64,000 nucleotides of DNA, taken from assembly GCF_026420145.1 (NCBI RefSeq), contig NZ_JAPMLV010000001.1, positions 2,480,001 through 2,544,000 of the forward strand. The letters run 5' to 3'. The position numbers and the translations under genes are program-made. This document shows, one piece after another, positions 43,343 to 55,913 of the stretch; the stretch's first letter is position 1; each line of letters begins with the position of its first letter. A model generated the notes under the pieces. The model did not search any database. It was not told where the DNA came from and saw nothing but the letters and a program-made list of their open reading frames with translations. The DNA is from Enterobacter pseudoroggenkampii. GTDB lineage: Bacteria; Pseudomonadota; Gammaproteobacteria; Enterobacterales; Enterobacteriaceae.

Positions 43343-43681
43343 ATGACGACCATTCAGGCTTCAACCCAACAGATTCAAACCAGCGGCGCGAGTGGCACTT
43401 CGAGCAGTAACGATATCTCTGCGCAAATCACCCGCATTCTCGACAAGATCAAAAAGCTGACCCAGCAGTTAAAAGAGCTGGCGAACAGCCCCGTCAGCAC
43501 GGATGAGAAGAAGAAGCAGCAGGAACTTATTCAGACCCAGATCAAAGTGCTGCAGGCGCAGCTCGCCGCACTGCAGCGCCAGCAGGCTGAAGAGGCCCAG
43601 AAGAAGCAGGATCAAAAGCTGGGCAAAGTGGAAGGAGTGAACAGCCCGTCAGACAAAAATCAGATCGATATCTACATCTAA
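43343..43681 (+). CDS. FlxA-like family protein
   Basis: Encodes 112 residues. A Ser-Thr-rich N-terminus precedes a long predicted coiled coil (about 35-95; repeated Lys-Gln-Leu-Gln heptads such as [18 protein letters not shown]) and a conserved C-terminal QIDIYI. The pattern matches the FlxA family; E. coli FlxA is a sigma-28-dependent gene of unknown function. No signal peptide is seen. It is convergent with yfeR and the two stops overlap by 4 nt (CTAA). It has no E. coli counterpart at this locus. Confidence 0.75.
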   Translation: MTTIQASTQQIQTSGASGTSSSNDISAQITRILDKIKKLTQQLKELANSPVSTDEKKKQQELIQTQIKVLQAQLAALQRQQAEEAQKKQDQKLGKVEGVNSPSDKNQIDIYI

Positions 43682-44613
43682 TCTTCTGATGCGTTAAACA
43701 GTGGGTCGCGTATGCGGGCTTCGGTTAATCGTTGTGCCTGAATACGCACCACTTCCCAGATAGCCTGGGCCGCCCCCGAGAGTGAACGATTTTTTCGCCG
43801 CACCAGCATCAGCTTTCGCTCGACAACGGGCGTTAATCGCTTGACGGCCAACCGGCTTCCCTGCGGCAGGGGAAGCGCCAGGGCTGGCAACACGCTGATG
43901 CCAATCCCGGCTTCCACCATCGGAAACAGCGTCGCCGGGTGACCAATCTCCTGGACAATCGTTGCCTTTACGCCCTGATTCACCAGCGCGGAATCAATCA
44001 GCGGACGGCTGCCCGAGGCATAATCCTGTAAAACCAGGTTCGCGCCCTGCAGGGACTGCCAGCTGACTTCCGGCAATGTGGCCAGCGGATCGTCGTCACG
44101 ACAGAGCAGCAAAAAGGGCTCCGAAAGTATGCTTTCGCACGCCAGATCGCTCACCTGACCGGGATCGATAACAATACCAAAATCCACATCTCCCTGACGG
44201 ATGCTCTCCAGCACCCACTGTTGCGGCCTGTCATGCAGGACAAAATCAATGTCCGGGTAGCGATGACTGCCCTCGGCTATACACTGCGGAATAAGGTGCG
44301 CAGAGATCGTCTGGCTGGCCGCGACCCGCACGGTACCCGAAAGCTGCTGCCCCAGCCTCCCCACGTCTCTGAGCGTGCTGTTCAGCTCATCCAGCAGCCG
44401 CTCGAGGCGCAGGGCCAGCTGCTGACCTGCTTCGGTCAACACCACTTCGCGCGTGGTGCGGTCAAGCAACTTCACCCCGGTCTGATTCTCCAGCTCTTTC
44501 ACGCTGTGGCTGACCGCCGACTGGCTCAGGCCAATCATCTCCCCTGCCCGGCTAAAACTACGAGCCTGCGCCACGGTGACAAAAACACGAAGCTGACGTA
44601 ATGAATAATTCAT
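43678..44613 (-). CDS. yfeR: YfeR, LysR-type regulator
   Basis: Encodes 311 residues. The LysR helix-turn-helix is at about 16-45 ([20 protein letters not shown]), followed by a substrate-binding effector domain. It is divergent from yfeH with an 89 nt spacer, the classic arrangement for a LysR regulator controlling its neighbour; in Salmonella YfeR regulates yfeH in response to osmolarity. Confidence 0.93.
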   Translation of the reverse strand: MNYSLRQLRVFVTVAQARSFSRAGEMIGLSQSAVSHSVKELENQTGVKLLDRTTREVVLTEAGQQLALRLERLLDELNSTLRDVGRLGQQLSGTVRVAASQTISAHLIPQCIAEGSHRYPDIDFVLHDRPQQWVLESIRQGDVDFGIVIDPGQVSDLACESILSEPFLLLCRDDDPLATLPEVSWQSLQGANLVLQDYASGSRPLIDSALVNQGVKATIVQEIGHPATLFPMVEAGIGISVLPALALPLPQGSRLAVKRLTPVVERKLMLVRRKNRSLSGAAQAIWEVVRIQAQRLTEARIRDPLFNASED

Positions 44614-44702
44614 CTATTTAATTCATGAATGGATGCAATAAATCAATTTTATTTCTCAAACGGAAGAAAGCACAATAGCGACATCTGTTTTCAGGAGAGA
44701 TT

Positions 44703-45698
44703 ATGAAACTTTTTCGTATCCTTGATCCGTTCACGCTTACCCTGGTGGTTACCGTTTTACTGGCCTCGTTCTTTCCCGCTCGCGGCGGGTTCGTCCCGTT
44801 CTTTGAAGGGTTGACGACGGCCGCCATCGCGCTGCTGTTCTTTATGCACGGCGCAAAACTCTCCCGTGAAGCCATTATCGCGGGCGGTAGCCACTGGCGA
44901 CTGCACCTCTGGGTGATGTGCAGCACGTTTATTCTGTTCCCGATCCTCGGGGTGCTGTTTGCCTGGTGGGCGCCGGTTAACGTCGACCCGGCGCTCTACA
45001 CCGGCTTCCTGTATCTCTGTATTCTTCCGGCCACGGTGCAGTCCGCCATTGCCTTTACCTCTCTCGCGGGAGGGAACGTGGCGGCCGCGGTCTGCTCGGC
45101 ATCAGCCTCCAGCCTGCTGGGGATTTTCGTCTCGCCGCTGCTGGTGGGCCTGCTGATGAACATGCACGGTGCGGAAGGTAACCTTGAGCAGGTGGGCAAA
45201 ATCTGTCTGCAGCTGCTGCTGCCGTTTGTCCTGGGCCATCTCTCCCGTCCGTGGACCGGCGCATTTGTGGCGAAGCATAAAAAGTGGATCTCAAAAACCG
45301 ACCAGACCTCGATTCTGCTGGTGGTTTACTCCGCCTTCAGCGAAGCGGTCGTGAACGGGATCTGGCACAAGGTGGGGGCAGGCTCGCTGCTGTTTATCGT
45401 GGTGGTCAGCATTGTCCTGCTGGCGATTGTAATAGCGGTAAACGTCTTTGTGGCACGCAAGTGCGGCTTCAACAAAGCGGATGAAATTACGATTGTGTTC
45501 TGCGGTTCGAAGAAGAGTCTGGCTAACGGTATCCCGATGGCCAACATTCTGTTCCCGACCTCGGTGATTGGAATGATGGTGCTGCCGCTGATGATTTTCC
45601 ATCAGATCCAGCTGATGGTCTGCGCGGTGCTGGCGCGTCGCTACAAACGCCAGACCGAAAAGCTGGCGCAGGAAGAGACCCGCGCCGCGAAGGCTTAA
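44703..45698 (+). CDS. yfeH: YfeH, bile acid:sodium symporter family protein
   Basis: Encodes 331 residues with about ten membrane helices of the BASS/SBF-like (DUF4137) family. Characteristic segments are FFMHGAKLS, ILPATVQSAIAFTSLAGGN and FCGSKKSLANGIPMA, which form the sodium- and substrate-binding crossover. The substrate is unknown. It is divergent from yfeR, and its stop overlaps the ypeB stop by 4 nt. Confidence 0.92.
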   Translation: MKLFRILDPFTLTLVVTVLLASFFPARGGFVPFFEGLTTAAIALLFFMHGAKLSREAIIAGGSHWRLHLWVMCSTFILFPILGVLFAWWAPVNVDPALYTGFLYLCILPATVQSAIAFTSLAGGNVAAAVCSASASSLLGIFVSPLLVGLLMNMHGAEGNLEQVGKICLQLLLPFVLGHLSRPWTGAFVAKHKKWISKTDQTSILLVVYSAFSEAVVNGIWHKVGAGSLLFIVVVSIVLLAIVIAVNVFVARKCGFNKADEITIVFCGSKKSLANGIPMANILFPTSVIGMMVLPLMIFHQIQLMVCAVLARRYKRQTEKLAQEETRAAKA

Positions 45699-45910
45699 GG
45701 ACGTTTCAGGGGCTGCACCAGCTGGGTCAGCCCCTCGGTTTTGATCAGTAACGTGATAGCCATCAGCTCGCCCAGTCGCCCTGCCGGGAATTCATCCTTG
45801 CGGGCAAACCACAGCAGATACTCCTCCGGCAAATCGATCAGCCTGCGGCCCTTGTATTTACCGAACGGCATCTCGGTATTGGCGATCTCAACGAGCTGCT
45901 CTTTCTCCAC
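45695..45910 (-). CDS. ypeB: YpeB, DUF3820 small protein
   Basis: Encodes 71 residues of the DUF3820 family (core MPFGKYKGRRLIDLPEEYLLWF). No function is established; the conserved core is also found in exonuclease-linked proteins. It starts 1 nt after the ligA stop, so it is co-transcribed with ligA. Confidence 0.92.
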   Translation of the reverse strand: MEKEQLVEIANTEMPFGKYKGRRLIDLPEEYLLWFARKDEFPAGRLGELMAITLLIKTEGLTQLVQPLKRP

Positions 45911-45911
45911 G

Positions 45912-47936
<2,025 letters not shown>

Positions 47937-47943
47937 TCAATGA

Positions 47944-47969
47944 GAAAAAACCCCCGACAGGCGGGGGTT
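47944..47969 (-). terminator. Terminator between zipA and ligA
   Basis: On the minus strand AACCCCCG and CGGGGGTT flank a short loop and are followed by a T tract, 27 nt past the zipA stop. Confidence 0.85.
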
Positions 47970-47996
47970 GAGGAGGAGTTGAAGTCAACGCGGCGA

Positions 47997-48974
47997 TTAC
48001 GCGTTGGCTTCCTTAACTTCGCGGATGCGGTCCTGATACTCGCGCAGTTTCTGCGGGGTCATCATTCGACGCTGATCGTCGAGCACCACACCGCCGACTT
48101 CGTCAGCGATATGCTGGGCAGACTGCAGCATCAGCTTAAAGTTTTGCAGTTCGTCGCCGTAGGACGGCACCTGCATAAAGATAGTCACACCCGGGGTCAC
48201 AAAATCACCGGTCATTTCCGGATCAAAGGTGCCAGGGTTAACCATGTTGGCCAGGCTGAACAGCGCCGGACCGCTACCGTCAGGACTCAGGTGGCGATGG
48301 AAAATGTTCATATCGCCAAACTTGAAGCCTGCCTGTTGAATACTGTTAAGCAGCACGTCACCGTTAAGATGGCTACCGTGATGCGCGGCCACGTTCATAA
48401 TGATCACCGCTTCTTTACGCTGCGGTTTTTCAACAACCGGCTCTGGCTCTACAACGGGCTCAGGCTCAACGTGCGGTGCCGGAGCGGGTTGAGGCGCAGG
48501 CTGGACATGAACAGGCTGCTGCGGTTGTTGTACCGGCTGAGCAGGCTGTTGTTGCACGGGCTGCTGCACCGGTTGCTGTTGAACCGGCTGGGCAGGCTGC
48601 TGATAGACAGGCTGTTGCGGCGGCTGGCGCACCGGCTCTTCCACAGGCTGCTGCGCTGGCTGGCGCGGCTGTGCGGAAGCATACGGCGGTTGATACTGGT
48701 GCTGCGAAGGACGAGGTGCTTCTTGCTCCCCATGGCCTGCGCCGGGCGCAGTATTGACCCGATGAACACGAACTTCACCCACGCCGTCGTCGTCGCTGCC
48801 GTCGATGTCATCTTCACTGTCATCGTCATCACGACTGGACTTCATGCGCTTCAGTGGGCGATCGCGAAACATCGAGGAACGCTCTTTACGGCTGGTCCAG
48901 AAACCATGTACCAGTAAAGCGATTATGGCGATCGCGCCAACAATGATTAATATCAGACGCAAATCCTGCATCAT
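47997..48974 (-). CDS. zipA: ZipA, FtsZ-anchoring division protein
   Basis: Encodes 325 residues from the ATG at 48974 ([20 protein letters not shown]), the family start; an upstream in-frame extension is rejected. A membrane anchor spans about 5-26, followed by a charged Arg/Asp region, a long Pro-Gln linker (about 90-175) with repeated [12 protein letters not shown] units, and the C-terminal FtsZ-binding domain ([14 protein letters not shown] onward). ZipA tethers FtsZ to the inner membrane. It is divergent from cysZ. Confidence 0.96.
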   Translation of the reverse strand: MMQDLRLILIIVGAIAIIALLVHGFWTSRKERSSMFRDRPLKRMKSSRDDDDSEDDIDGSDDDGVGEVRVHRVNTAPGAGHGEQEAPRPSQHQYQPPYASAQPRQPAQQPVEEPVRQPPQQPVYQQPAQPVQQQPVQQPVQQQPAQPVQQPQQPVHVQPAPQPAPAPHVEPEPVVEPEPVVEKPQRKEAVIIMNVAAHHGSHLNGDVLLNSIQQAGFKFGDMNIFHRHLSPDGSGPALFSLANMVNPGTFDPEMTGDFVTPGVTIFMQVPSYGDELQNFKLMLQSAQHIADEVGGVVLDDQRRMMTPQKLREYQDRIREVKEANA

Positions 48975-49204
48975 TATATTCTCTGTTGTTCTAACACCTT
49001 GCCACCACGGCAAACATTTACTCACTAAGAGTATTTGCCGTTTACGTCAAGTGCAAGTGTGTGCAGAGCATTCACAGCATAAAGATGAAGGAAATCGTGC
49101 TTTTTGCTGGTTTTTCGAACATTTCCGAACTGGTCATTGCTCCGTAAGTGGATAATATAGGCGGGCAATTCCACTGGTTGTGTAAAAAGGAGTACAGCCT
49201 GGCT

Positions 49205-49966
49205 ATGGTTTCAACATCTTCTTCTCCCCCGCGCAGCGGCGTCTGGTATTTTTCTCAGGGCTGGAAACTGGTCTCCCTGCCGGGGATTCGACGCTTCGTC
49301 ATTCTCCCACTGTTGATCAATATTATTCTGATGGGCGGCGCGTTCTGGTGGCTGTTCACCAAGCTGGAGAGCTGGATCCCGTCGCTGATGAGCCATGTGC
49401 CGGACTGGCTGCAGTGGCTGAACTACCTGCTCTGGCCGGTGGCGGTGATTTCCGTGCTGCTGGTGTTTGGCTATTTCTTCTCGACGATTGCGAACTGGAT
49501 AGCCGCACCGTTTAACGGTCTGCTGGCGGAACAGCTGGAAGCGCGGCTTACCGGCGCGACGCCGCCGGACACGGGCATATGGGGGATCATGAAAGACCTC
49601 CCTCGCATTATGAAGCGTGAATGGCAGAAGTTTGCCTGGTACCTGCCCCGCGCGGTTGTGCTGCTTATCCTCTACTTTGTGCCAGGCATTGGCCAGACGG
49701 TGGCACCCGTGCTGTGGTTCCTGTTCAGCGCCTGGATGCTGGCCATCCAGTACTGTGATTATCCGTTCGATAACCACAAGGTGCCGTTTAAAACGATGCG
49801 CACCGCCCTGCGCAGCCAGAAGGTCGCCAATATGCAGTTTGGCGCGCTGACCAGCCTGTTCACCATGATTCCCTTCCTGAATCTGTTCATCATGCCCGTC
49901 GCCGTCTGCGGCGCGACGGCGATGTGGGTCGACTGCTACCGTGCTAAGCACGCGTTATGGAAATAA
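49205..49966 (+). CDS. cysZ: CysZ, sulfate permease
   Basis: Encodes 253 residues, the E. coli length, from the ATG at 49205; a 19-codon upstream extension is not conserved. CysZ is an inner-membrane sulfate importer with several hydrophobic segments, feeding the cysteine pathway. The best ribosome binding site, AGGAG, is about 13 nt away, rather far. cysK follows 163 nt downstream. Confidence 0.95.
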   Translation: MVSTSSSPPRSGVWYFSQGWKLVSLPGIRRFVILPLLINIILMGGAFWWLFTKLESWIPSLMSHVPDWLQWLNYLLWPVAVISVLLVFGYFFSTIANWIAAPFNGLLAEQLEARLTGATPPDTGIWGIMKDLPRIMKREWQKFAWYLPRAVVLLILYFVPGIGQTVAPVLWFLFSAWMLAIQYCDYPFDNHKVPFKTMRTALRSQKVANMQFGALTSLFTMIPFLNLFIMPVAVCGATAMWVDCYRAKHALWK

Positions 49967-50129
49967 TGCAAAAATGTGTAAAGCAGGGGTGGCTTATGCC
50001 GCCCCTTATTCCATACTGATCCCCATTATTTCCTTGCAGTATATAGATATGCGAATTCCTTACTTCCCCCTACCTGCTCAACAGGTATGCTGGGTCGGTA
50101 TCCCAATTTCATACAGTTAAGGACAGGCC

Positions 50130-51101
50130 ATGAGTAAGATTTATGAAGACAACTCGCTGACTATCGGTCATACGCCCCTGGTTCGACTGAACCGTATCGG
50201 TAATGGACGCATTCTGGCGAAGGTCGAATCACGTAACCCGAGCTTCAGCGTAAAATGCCGTATCGGTGCAAACATGATTTGGGATGCTGAAAAACGTGGC
50301 GTACTGAAGCCAGGCGTTGAGCTGGTGGAACCGACCAGCGGCAATACCGGTATCGCTCTGGCCTATGTGGCTGCCGCGCGCGGCTACAAGCTGACGCTGA
50401 CCATGCCAGAAACCATGAGCATCGAGCGTCGTAAGCTGCTCAAAGCGCTGGGCGCGAACCTGGTGCTGACCGAAGGCGCGAAGGGCATGAAGGGCGCCAT
50501 TCAGAAAGCCGAAGAGATTGTGGCCAGCGATCCGGCTAAATATCTCCTGCTGCAGCAGTTCAGCAACCCGGCTAACCCGGAAATTCACGAGAAGACCACC
50601 GGTCCGGAAATCTGGGAAGATACCGACGGCCAGGTTGACGTCTTTATCTCCGGCGTGGGTACCGGCGGTACGCTGACCGGCGTGTCGCGCTATATTAAAG
50701 GCACAAAGGGTAAAAAAGACCTGATCACCGTTGCCGTTGAGCCAACCGACTCACCGGTTATCACCCAGGCACTGGCGGGTGAAGAGCTCAAACCCGGCCC
50801 ACACAAAATTCAGGGTATTGGCGCAGGCTTCATTCCGGGCAACCTGGATCTGAAGCTGATCGATAAAGTGGTTACCATCACTAACGAAGAAGCCATCTCT
50901 ACCGCGCGTCGCCTGATGGATGAAGAAGGCATTCTGGCGGGTATCTCTTCCGGTGCGGCCGTTGCGGCAGCGCTCAAGCTTCAGGAAGATGAAGCCTTTA
51001 CCAATAAGAATATTGTGGTTATCCTTCCGTCCTCGGGTGAGCGTTACTTGAGCACCGCACTGTTTGCCGATCTGTTTACCGAAAAAGAACTGCAACAGTA
51101 G
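50130..51101 (+). CDS. cysK: CysK, cysteine synthase A
   Basis: Encodes 323 residues. CysK makes cysteine from O-acetylserine and sulfide with PLP. The PLP lysine is Lys42 ([11 protein letters not shown]), and the substrate loop TSGNTG lies near 69-74. In E. coli cysK is activated by CysB with N-acetylserine; the 163 nt upstream would carry the CysB site, which is not resolvable by eye. Confidence 0.97.
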   Translation: MSKIYEDNSLTIGHTPLVRLNRIGNGRILAKVESRNPSFSVKCRIGANMIWDAEKRGVLKPGVELVEPTSGNTGIALAYVAAARGYKLTLTMPETMSIERRKLLKALGANLVLTEGAKGMKGAIQKAEEIVASDPAKYLLLQQFSNPANPEIHEKTTGPEIWEDTDGQVDVFISGVGTGGTLTGVSRYIKGTKGKKDLITVAVEPTDSPVITQALAGEELKPGPHKIQGIGAGFIPGNLDLKLIDKVVTITNEEAISTARRLMDEEGILAGISSGAAVAAALKLQEDEAFTNKNIVVILPSSGERYLSTALFADLFTEKELQQ

Positions 51102-51123
51102 TGCCAGCATGTTAATAACGCGT

Positions 51124-51151
51124 AAAAAAGCACCTTTTCAGGTGCTTTTTT
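51124..51151 (+). terminator. Terminator downstream of cysK
   Basis: AAAAAAGCACC and GGTGCTTTTTT flank a 6 nt loop, 22 nt past the cysK stop. Confidence 0.92.
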
Positions 51152-51418
51152 GTGGCCTGCTTCAAACTTTTACCCCTCCTGGCATTGCTTCACCCCGAAG
51201 GGTCTGGTATTTAAACCAGCAATTATTTTGATGCGTGAAATTAATCGGCAAACGAAATAGCCTTGCTGAATCGATTTTATGATTTGGTTCAAGTCTTGCT
51301 TTCGCTGCATAATGTTTAATGACGATCGAAACGTCAGCGCTAACAATACAGGCTAAAGTTCAGTCGCCAGGCTAGACTTTAGTTCCACAACACTAAACCT
51401 ATAAGTTGGGGAAATACA
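51152..51418 (+). promoter_or_regulatory. ptsH leader and promoter region
   Basis: This leader has no gene. It holds a -10-like CATAAT at 51308 (resembling E. coli P0) and a TAGACT at 51373 (resembling P1), and the last 60 nt are strikingly like the E. coli ptsH leader as recalled. A possible weak CRP site lies near 51230. E. coli pts promoters are controlled by CRP, Mlc and Cra. Confidence 0.55.
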
Positions 51419-51676
51419 ATGTTCCAGCAAGAAGTTACCATTACCGCTCCGAACGGTCTGCACACCCGCCCTGCTGCTCAGTTTGTTAAAGAAGCAAAAG
51501 GCTTCACTTCTGAAATCACTGTGACTTCCAACGGCAAAAGCGCGAGCGCAAAAAGCCTGTTCAAACTGCAGACTCTGGGCCTGACTCAGGGCACCGTTGT
51601 CACCATCTCTGCAGAAGGTGAAGACGAGCAGAAAGCAGTTGAGCATCTGGTTAAACTGATGGCTGAGCTCGAGTAA
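51419..51676 (+). CDS. ptsH: HPr, PTS phosphocarrier protein
   Basis: Encodes 85 residues, essentially the E. coli protein. HPr passes phosphate from enzyme I to the sugar-specific enzymes II. The phosphorylated residue is His15 (NGLHTRPAA). First gene of ptsH-ptsI-crr. Confidence 0.98.
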
Positions 51677-51720
51677 GTTTCCGGGTTCTTTTAAATATCA
51701 GTCACAAGTAAGGTAGGGTT

Positions 51721-53448
51721 ATGATTTCAGGCATTTTAGCATCCCCGGGTATCGCTTTCGGCAAGGCACTGCTGCTGAAAGAAGACGAGATCGTCATCGA
51801 CCGGAAAAAAATTTCTGCCGACAAGGTTGATCAGGAAGTTGAACGTTTTCTGAGCGGTCGTGCCAAGGCATCTGCGCAACTGGAAGCAATCAAAACTAAA
51901 GCTGGCGAAACTTTCGGTGAAGAAAAAGAAGCCATCTTCGAAGGGCACATCATGCTGCTCGAAGATGAGGAGCTGGAGCAGGAAATCATAGCCCTGATTA
52001 AAGATAAAGGCATGACGGCCGACGCGGCTGCGCATGAAGTTATCGAAGGTCAGGCAACTGCCCTGGAAGAACTGGATGATGAATACCTGAAAGAGCGTGC
52101 GGCTGACGTACGTGACATCGGTAAGCGCCTGCTGCGCAACATCCTGGGCCTGGCCATCATCGACCTGAGCGCGATTCAGGATGAAGTGATCCTGGTTGCC
52201 GCTGACCTCACCCCGTCTGAAACCGCACAGCTGAACCTGAAAAAGGTCCTCGGTTTCATCACCGACGCGGGCGGCCGTACCTCCCACACCTCTATCATGG
52301 CTCGTTCTCTGGAACTGCCTGCCATCGTGGGTACCGGTAGCGTCACCTCTCAGGTGAAAAATGGCGACTATCTGATTCTGGATGCCGTAAACAATCTGGT
52401 TTACGTCAACCCAACCAATGAAGAGATCGATAAACTGCGCGCGGTTCAGGAGCAGGTTGCGACTGAAAAAGCGGAACTCGCTAAGCTGAAAGACCTGCCA
52501 GCCATCACCCTGGACGGCCATCAGGTTGAAGTGTGCGCAAACATCGGTACCGTCCGCGACGTTGATGGCGCTGAGCGCAACGGTGCGGAAGGTGTCGGTC
52601 TCTATCGTACAGAATTCCTGTTCATGGACCGCGACGCGCTGCCAACGGAAGAAGAGCAGTTTGCTGCTTACAAAGCCGTGGCTGAAGCGTGTGGCTCTCA
52701 GGCGGTTATCGTCCGTACCATGGACATCGGTGGCGACAAAGAGCTGCCGTACATGAACTTCCCGAAAGAAGAGAACCCGTTCCTGGGCTGGCGTGCCGTG
52801 CGTATCGCGATGGATCGTAAAGAGATCCTGCGTGACCAGGTTCGTGCGATCCTGCGTGCCTCTGCTTTCGGTAAACTGCGCATCATGTTCCCGATGATCA
52901 TCTCTGTTGAAGAAGTGCGTGCACTGAAGAAAGAGATCGAAATCTACAAACAGGAACTGCGTGACGAAGGTAAAGCGTTTGACGAGTCAATCGAGATCGG
53001 CGTGATGGTGGAAACACCGGCGGCGGCGACCATTGCGCGTCATTTAGCCAAAGAAGTTGATTTCTTTAGTATCGGTACCAATGATTTAACGCAGTACACC
53101 CTGGCAGTTGACCGTGGTAATGATATGATTTCACATCTCTACCAGCCAATGTCACCGTCCGTACTGAACTTGATCAAGCAAGTTATTGATGCTTCTCATG
53201 CAGAAGGTAAATGGACTGGCATGTGTGGTGAGCTTGCAGGCGACGAACGTGCTACACTTCTGTTGCTGGGTATGGGTCTGGACGAATTCTCTATGAGCGC
53301 CATTTCCATCCCGCGCATTAAGAAGATTATCCGTAACACGAACTTCGAAGATGCGAAGGTATTAGCAGAGCAGGCTCTTGCTCAACCGACAACGGACGAG
53401 TTAATGACGCTGGTTAACAAGTTCATTGAAGAAAAAACAATCTGCTAA
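51721..53448 (+). CDS. ptsI: PTS enzyme I (PEP-protein phosphotransferase)
   Basis: Encodes 575 residues. Enzyme I takes phosphate from phosphoenolpyruvate on His189 ([13 protein letters not shown]) and passes it to HPr. The C-terminal PEP-binding barrel includes [19 protein letters not shown]. It is 44 nt downstream of ptsH and 40 nt upstream of crr. Confidence 0.98.
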   Translation: MISGILASPGIAFGKALLLKEDEIVIDRKKISADKVDQEVERFLSGRAKASAQLEAIKTKAGETFGEEKEAIFEGHIMLLEDEELEQEIIALIKDKGMTADAAAHEVIEGQATALEELDDEYLKERAADVRDIGKRLLRNILGLAIIDLSAIQDEVILVAADLTPSETAQLNLKKVLGFITDAGGRTSHTSIMARSLELPAIVGTGSVTSQVKNGDYLILDAVNNLVYVNPTNEEIDKLRAVQEQVATEKAELAKLKDLPAITLDGHQVEVCANIGTVRDVDGAERNGAEGVGLYRTEFLFMDRDALPTEEEQFAAYKAVAEACGSQAVIVRTMDIGGDKELPYMNFPKEENPFLGWRAVRIAMDRKEILRDQVRAILRASAFGKLRIMFPMIISVEEVRALKKEIEIYKQELRDEGKAFDESIEIGVMVETPAAATIARHLAKEVDFFSIGTNDLTQYTLAVDRGNDMISHLYQPMSPSVLNLIKQVIDASHAEGKWTGMCGELAGDERATLLLLGMGLDEFSMSAISIPRIKKIIRNTNFEDAKVLAEQALAQPTTDELMTLVNKFIEEKTIC

Positions 53449-53488
53449 TCCACGAGATGCGGCCCAATTTACTGCTTAGGAGAAGATC

Positions 53489-53998
53489 ATGGGTTTGTTC
53501 GATAAACTGAAATCTCTGGTTTCTGATGATAAAAAAGACTCCGGAACTATTGAGATTGTTGCTCCGCTCTCCGGCGAGATCGTCAACATCGAAGACGTGC
53601 CGGATGTAGTGTTTGCTGAGAAAATCGTTGGTGATGGCATCGCTATCAAACCAACTGGCAACAAAATGGTTGCTCCAGTTGACGGCACCATCGGTAAAAT
53701 TTTTGAAACCAACCATGCGTTCTCTATCGAATCTGATAGCGGTATCGAACTGTTCGTTCACTTCGGTATCGACACCGTTGAACTGAAAGGCGAAGGCTTC
53801 AAACGTATCGCGGAAGAAGGCCAGCGTGTGAAAGTTGGCGACCCGGTGATTGAATTCGATCTGCCACTGCTGGAAGAAAAAGCCAAGTCTACCCTGACGC
53901 CGGTTGTTATCTCCAACATGGACGAAATCAAAGAACTGATCAAACTGTCTGGCAGCGTCACCGTGGGTGAAACCCCGGTTATCCGCATCAAGAAGTAA
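53489..53998 (+). CDS. crr: Enzyme IIA-Glc, PTS glucose-specific component
   Basis: Encodes 169 residues. IIA-Glc carries phosphate to the glucose transporter and, depending on its phosphorylation, inhibits non-PTS permeases or activates adenylate cyclase. The active histidines are His76 (ETNHAFS) and His91 (FVHFGIDT) counting Met1 (75 and 90 in mature numbering). The N-terminal amphipathic helix ([12 protein letters not shown]) is present. Confidence 0.98.
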   Translation: MGLFDKLKSLVSDDKKDSGTIEIVAPLSGEIVNIEDVPDVVFAEKIVGDGIAIKPTGNKMVAPVDGTIGKIFETNHAFSIESDSGIELFVHFGIDTVELKGEGFKRIAEEGQRVKVGDPVIEFDLPLLEEKAKSTLTPVVISNMDEIKELIKLSGSVTVGETPVIRIKK

Positions 53999-54012
53999 TT
54001 CTTGCCGCACAG

Positions 54013-54041
54013 AAAAATGGCGCCTTCGGGCGCCATTTTTG
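54013..54041. terminator. Bidirectional terminator between crr and pdxK
   Basis: AAAAATGGCGCC and GGCGCCATTTTT form a 12 bp stem with a TTCG tetraloop, serving both convergent genes. Confidence 0.95.
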
Positions 54042-54042
54042 T

Positions 54043-54879
54043 TTATGCGGGAAGAATGAGCTCGTCGTAGCCTTTCGACTGGGTATAAAGCATCACGTCC
54101 GTCACCCGATCGCCGGCCATGCGAATGGCATCGGCAACGGTTTTCCCCTCAACAATGCCGCTCACCAGCTCTGAACAGAACAGGTCTCCCGTCCCTTTCA
54201 GATTGGTTTCTACCCGCGGATGCGCGCTGACGGTCACGCCTTCATTCGTCACCAGCACCACGTGGATGTTTTGCGGGTCGTCAGCGACCGGCGCGCTGGT
54301 GATCGCCACCCACTTCAGGCTGTCAGAGAGCAGTCCCTGTGCCGCCGCGATGGCGCTTTCCGGCGTGCGGCACGGTTTGCCGCTTAACACTTCCAGTTCA
54401 TAGACGTTTGGCGTAATCCCCTGCGCCAGCGGCAGCAGGTGCTCCCGATACGCTTCGGGGATCTCGGGCTTCACGTACATTCCGCTGTCGATATCGCCGA
54501 TAACCGGGTCGACAAGCACCAGCAGGTCGGGATGCTGCGCTTTGACCGCCTTCAGCCACTGCGCCAGCAGAACGATCTGGCTGGCACTGCCCATATAGCC
54601 GGTGGTGACCGCTTTAAGCTCGCGCAGGATCTCGCGCTCTTCCAGCGCCTTAAGGTAGCCGCTGAACCACTCGTCGGGGATCACTCCACCATAAAATGTG
54701 TCGTAGTGCGGCGTGTTGCTAAACAGTACCGTCGGCACGGCGGTAACGTTCAGCCTGTGGGTACGAATATTCGGTACCGCAATGCTGTTCCCCACGCTGC
54801 CGTAAACCACCTGCGACTGCACGGCGACAATATCGGTTTGCTGCGCCCGGGTATTATCCCGGAATAGAATCATCTCCAT
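54043..54879 (-). CDS. pdxK: PdxK, pyridoxine/pyridoxal/pyridoxamine kinase
   Basis: Encodes 278 residues. It phosphorylates B6 vitamers in the salvage pathway. Family motifs seen are [15 protein letters not shown], the [11 protein letters not shown] substrate loop and the KGTGDLF anion-hole motif. The divergence from E. coli is larger than for its neighbours. It starts 5 nt after the cysM stop, so it is probably co-transcribed with cysM, unlike in E. coli where yfeK and yfeS lie between. PLP supply to CysM gives a plausible rationale. Confidence 0.93.
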   Translation of the reverse strand: MEMILFRDNTRAQQTDIVAVQSQVVYGSVGNSIAVPNIRTHRLNVTAVPTVLFSNTPHYDTFYGGVIPDEWFSGYLKALEEREILRELKAVTTGYMGSASQIVLLAQWLKAVKAQHPDLLVLVDPVIGDIDSGMYVKPEIPEAYREHLLPLAQGITPNVYELEVLSGKPCRTPESAIAAAQGLLSDSLKWVAITSAPVADDPQNIHVVLVTNEGVTVSAHPRVETNLKGTGDLFCSELVSGIVEGKTVADAIRMAGDRVTDVMLYTQSKGYDELILPA

Positions 54880-54884
54880 GACGC

Positions 54885-55796
54885 TTAAATCCCCGCCCCC
54901 TGCGAATAACTCTCTTCACCAAAGACGCCGGTAGACAGATAGCGATCGCCGCGATCGCAAATAATCGCCACCACCACCGCGCCCGGATTTGCCTTTGCTA
55001 CCCGAATCGCACCCGCTACCGCGCCGCCCGAGCTGACGCCGCAGAAGATGCCTTCGCGCACGGCCAGCTCACGCATGGTATTTTCCGCCTCGCGCTGGTG
55101 AAGATCCAGCACCTGGTCCACAAGCTGCGCATTAAAGATGCCGGGCATATACTCCGCCGGCCAGCGGCGAATGCCCGGAATGCTGCTCCCCTCTTCCGGC
55201 TGCAGGCCGACAATGGTGACGGCTTTATCCTGCTCGCGCAGAAAACGCGATACCCCGGTAATGGTGCCGGTAGTGCCCATGCTGGAGACAAAATGGGTGA
55301 TACGCCCGTCGGTTTGCTGCCAGATTTCCGGGCCGGTGGTGGTGTAGTGCGCGTACGGGTTGTCCGGGTTATTAAACTGATCGAGCAGTTTACCTTCGCC
55401 GCGCTCGGCCATTTCTAACGCCAGGTCGCGCGCGCCTTCCATCCCCTGCTCTTTGGTCACCAGAATCAGCTCGGCTCCGTAGGCACGCATCGCGGCGCGG
55501 CGCTCCTGACTCATGTTGTCCGGCATCAGCAGCTTCATGCGATAGCCTTTCAGCGCCGCAATCATCGCCAGCGCGATACCCGTGTTCCCGCTGGTGGCTT
55601 CAATCAGCACGTCGCCCGGCTTAATCTCGCCGCGCTTTTCGGCCTGGACAATCATCGACAGCGCCGCGCGGTCTTTCACCGACCCCGCCGGGTTATTGCC
55701 TTCGAGTTTGACCCAGATTTCGCTGCCGTTGTCTGGCCCCATGCGCTGAAGCTTGACCAGAGGCGTGTTGCCGATGGTGTTTTCGAGTGTATTCAC
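54885..55796 (-). CDS. cysM: CysM, cysteine synthase B
   Basis: Encodes 303 residues, the E. coli length. CysM makes cysteine from O-acetylserine and sulfide and can use thiosulfate to make S-sulfocysteine. PLP Lys41 sits in [11 protein letters not shown], and the TSGNTG loop is present. It follows cysA after a REP-containing gap and precedes pdxK. Confidence 0.96.
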   Translation of the reverse strand: MNTLENTIGNTPLVKLQRMGPDNGSEIWVKLEGNNPAGSVKDRAALSMIVQAEKRGEIKPGDVLIEATSGNTGIALAMIAALKGYRMKLLMPDNMSQERRAAMRAYGAELILVTKEQGMEGARDLALEMAERGEGKLLDQFNNPDNPYAHYTTTGPEIWQQTDGRITHFVSSMGTTGTITGVSRFLREQDKAVTIVGLQPEEGSSIPGIRRWPAEYMPGIFNAQLVDQVLDLHQREAENTMRELAVREGIFCGVSSGGAVAGAIRVAKANPGAVVVAIICDRGDRYLSTGVFGEESYSQGAGI

Positions 55797-55832
55797 GTTT
55801 TTTACTCAATAAAAAAGCCGGGCGCGCGCAGC

Positions 55833-55893
55833 GATCCCGGCCTACAAGACGCAGTGATAACTGTAGGCCCGGTAAGCACAGCGCCACCGGGCG
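55833..55893. repeat. REP/BIME-type palindromic element between cysA and cysM
   Basis: Two facing palindromic units, with GGCCTACA and TGTAGGCC bracketing the centre and CCCGG arms outside (GCCCGGTAAGC and GCGCCACCGGGC). It is a typical enterobacterial REP pair and may dampen expression of cysM relative to cysPTWA. Confidence 0.8.
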
Positions 55894-55913
55894 ATAAACA
55901 TCCTAATAACCTA

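Noticed and set aside
48500..48720. Low-complexity tandem repeat in zipA
   Set aside because: It is the normal Pro-Gln linker of ZipA; variation there is usual.
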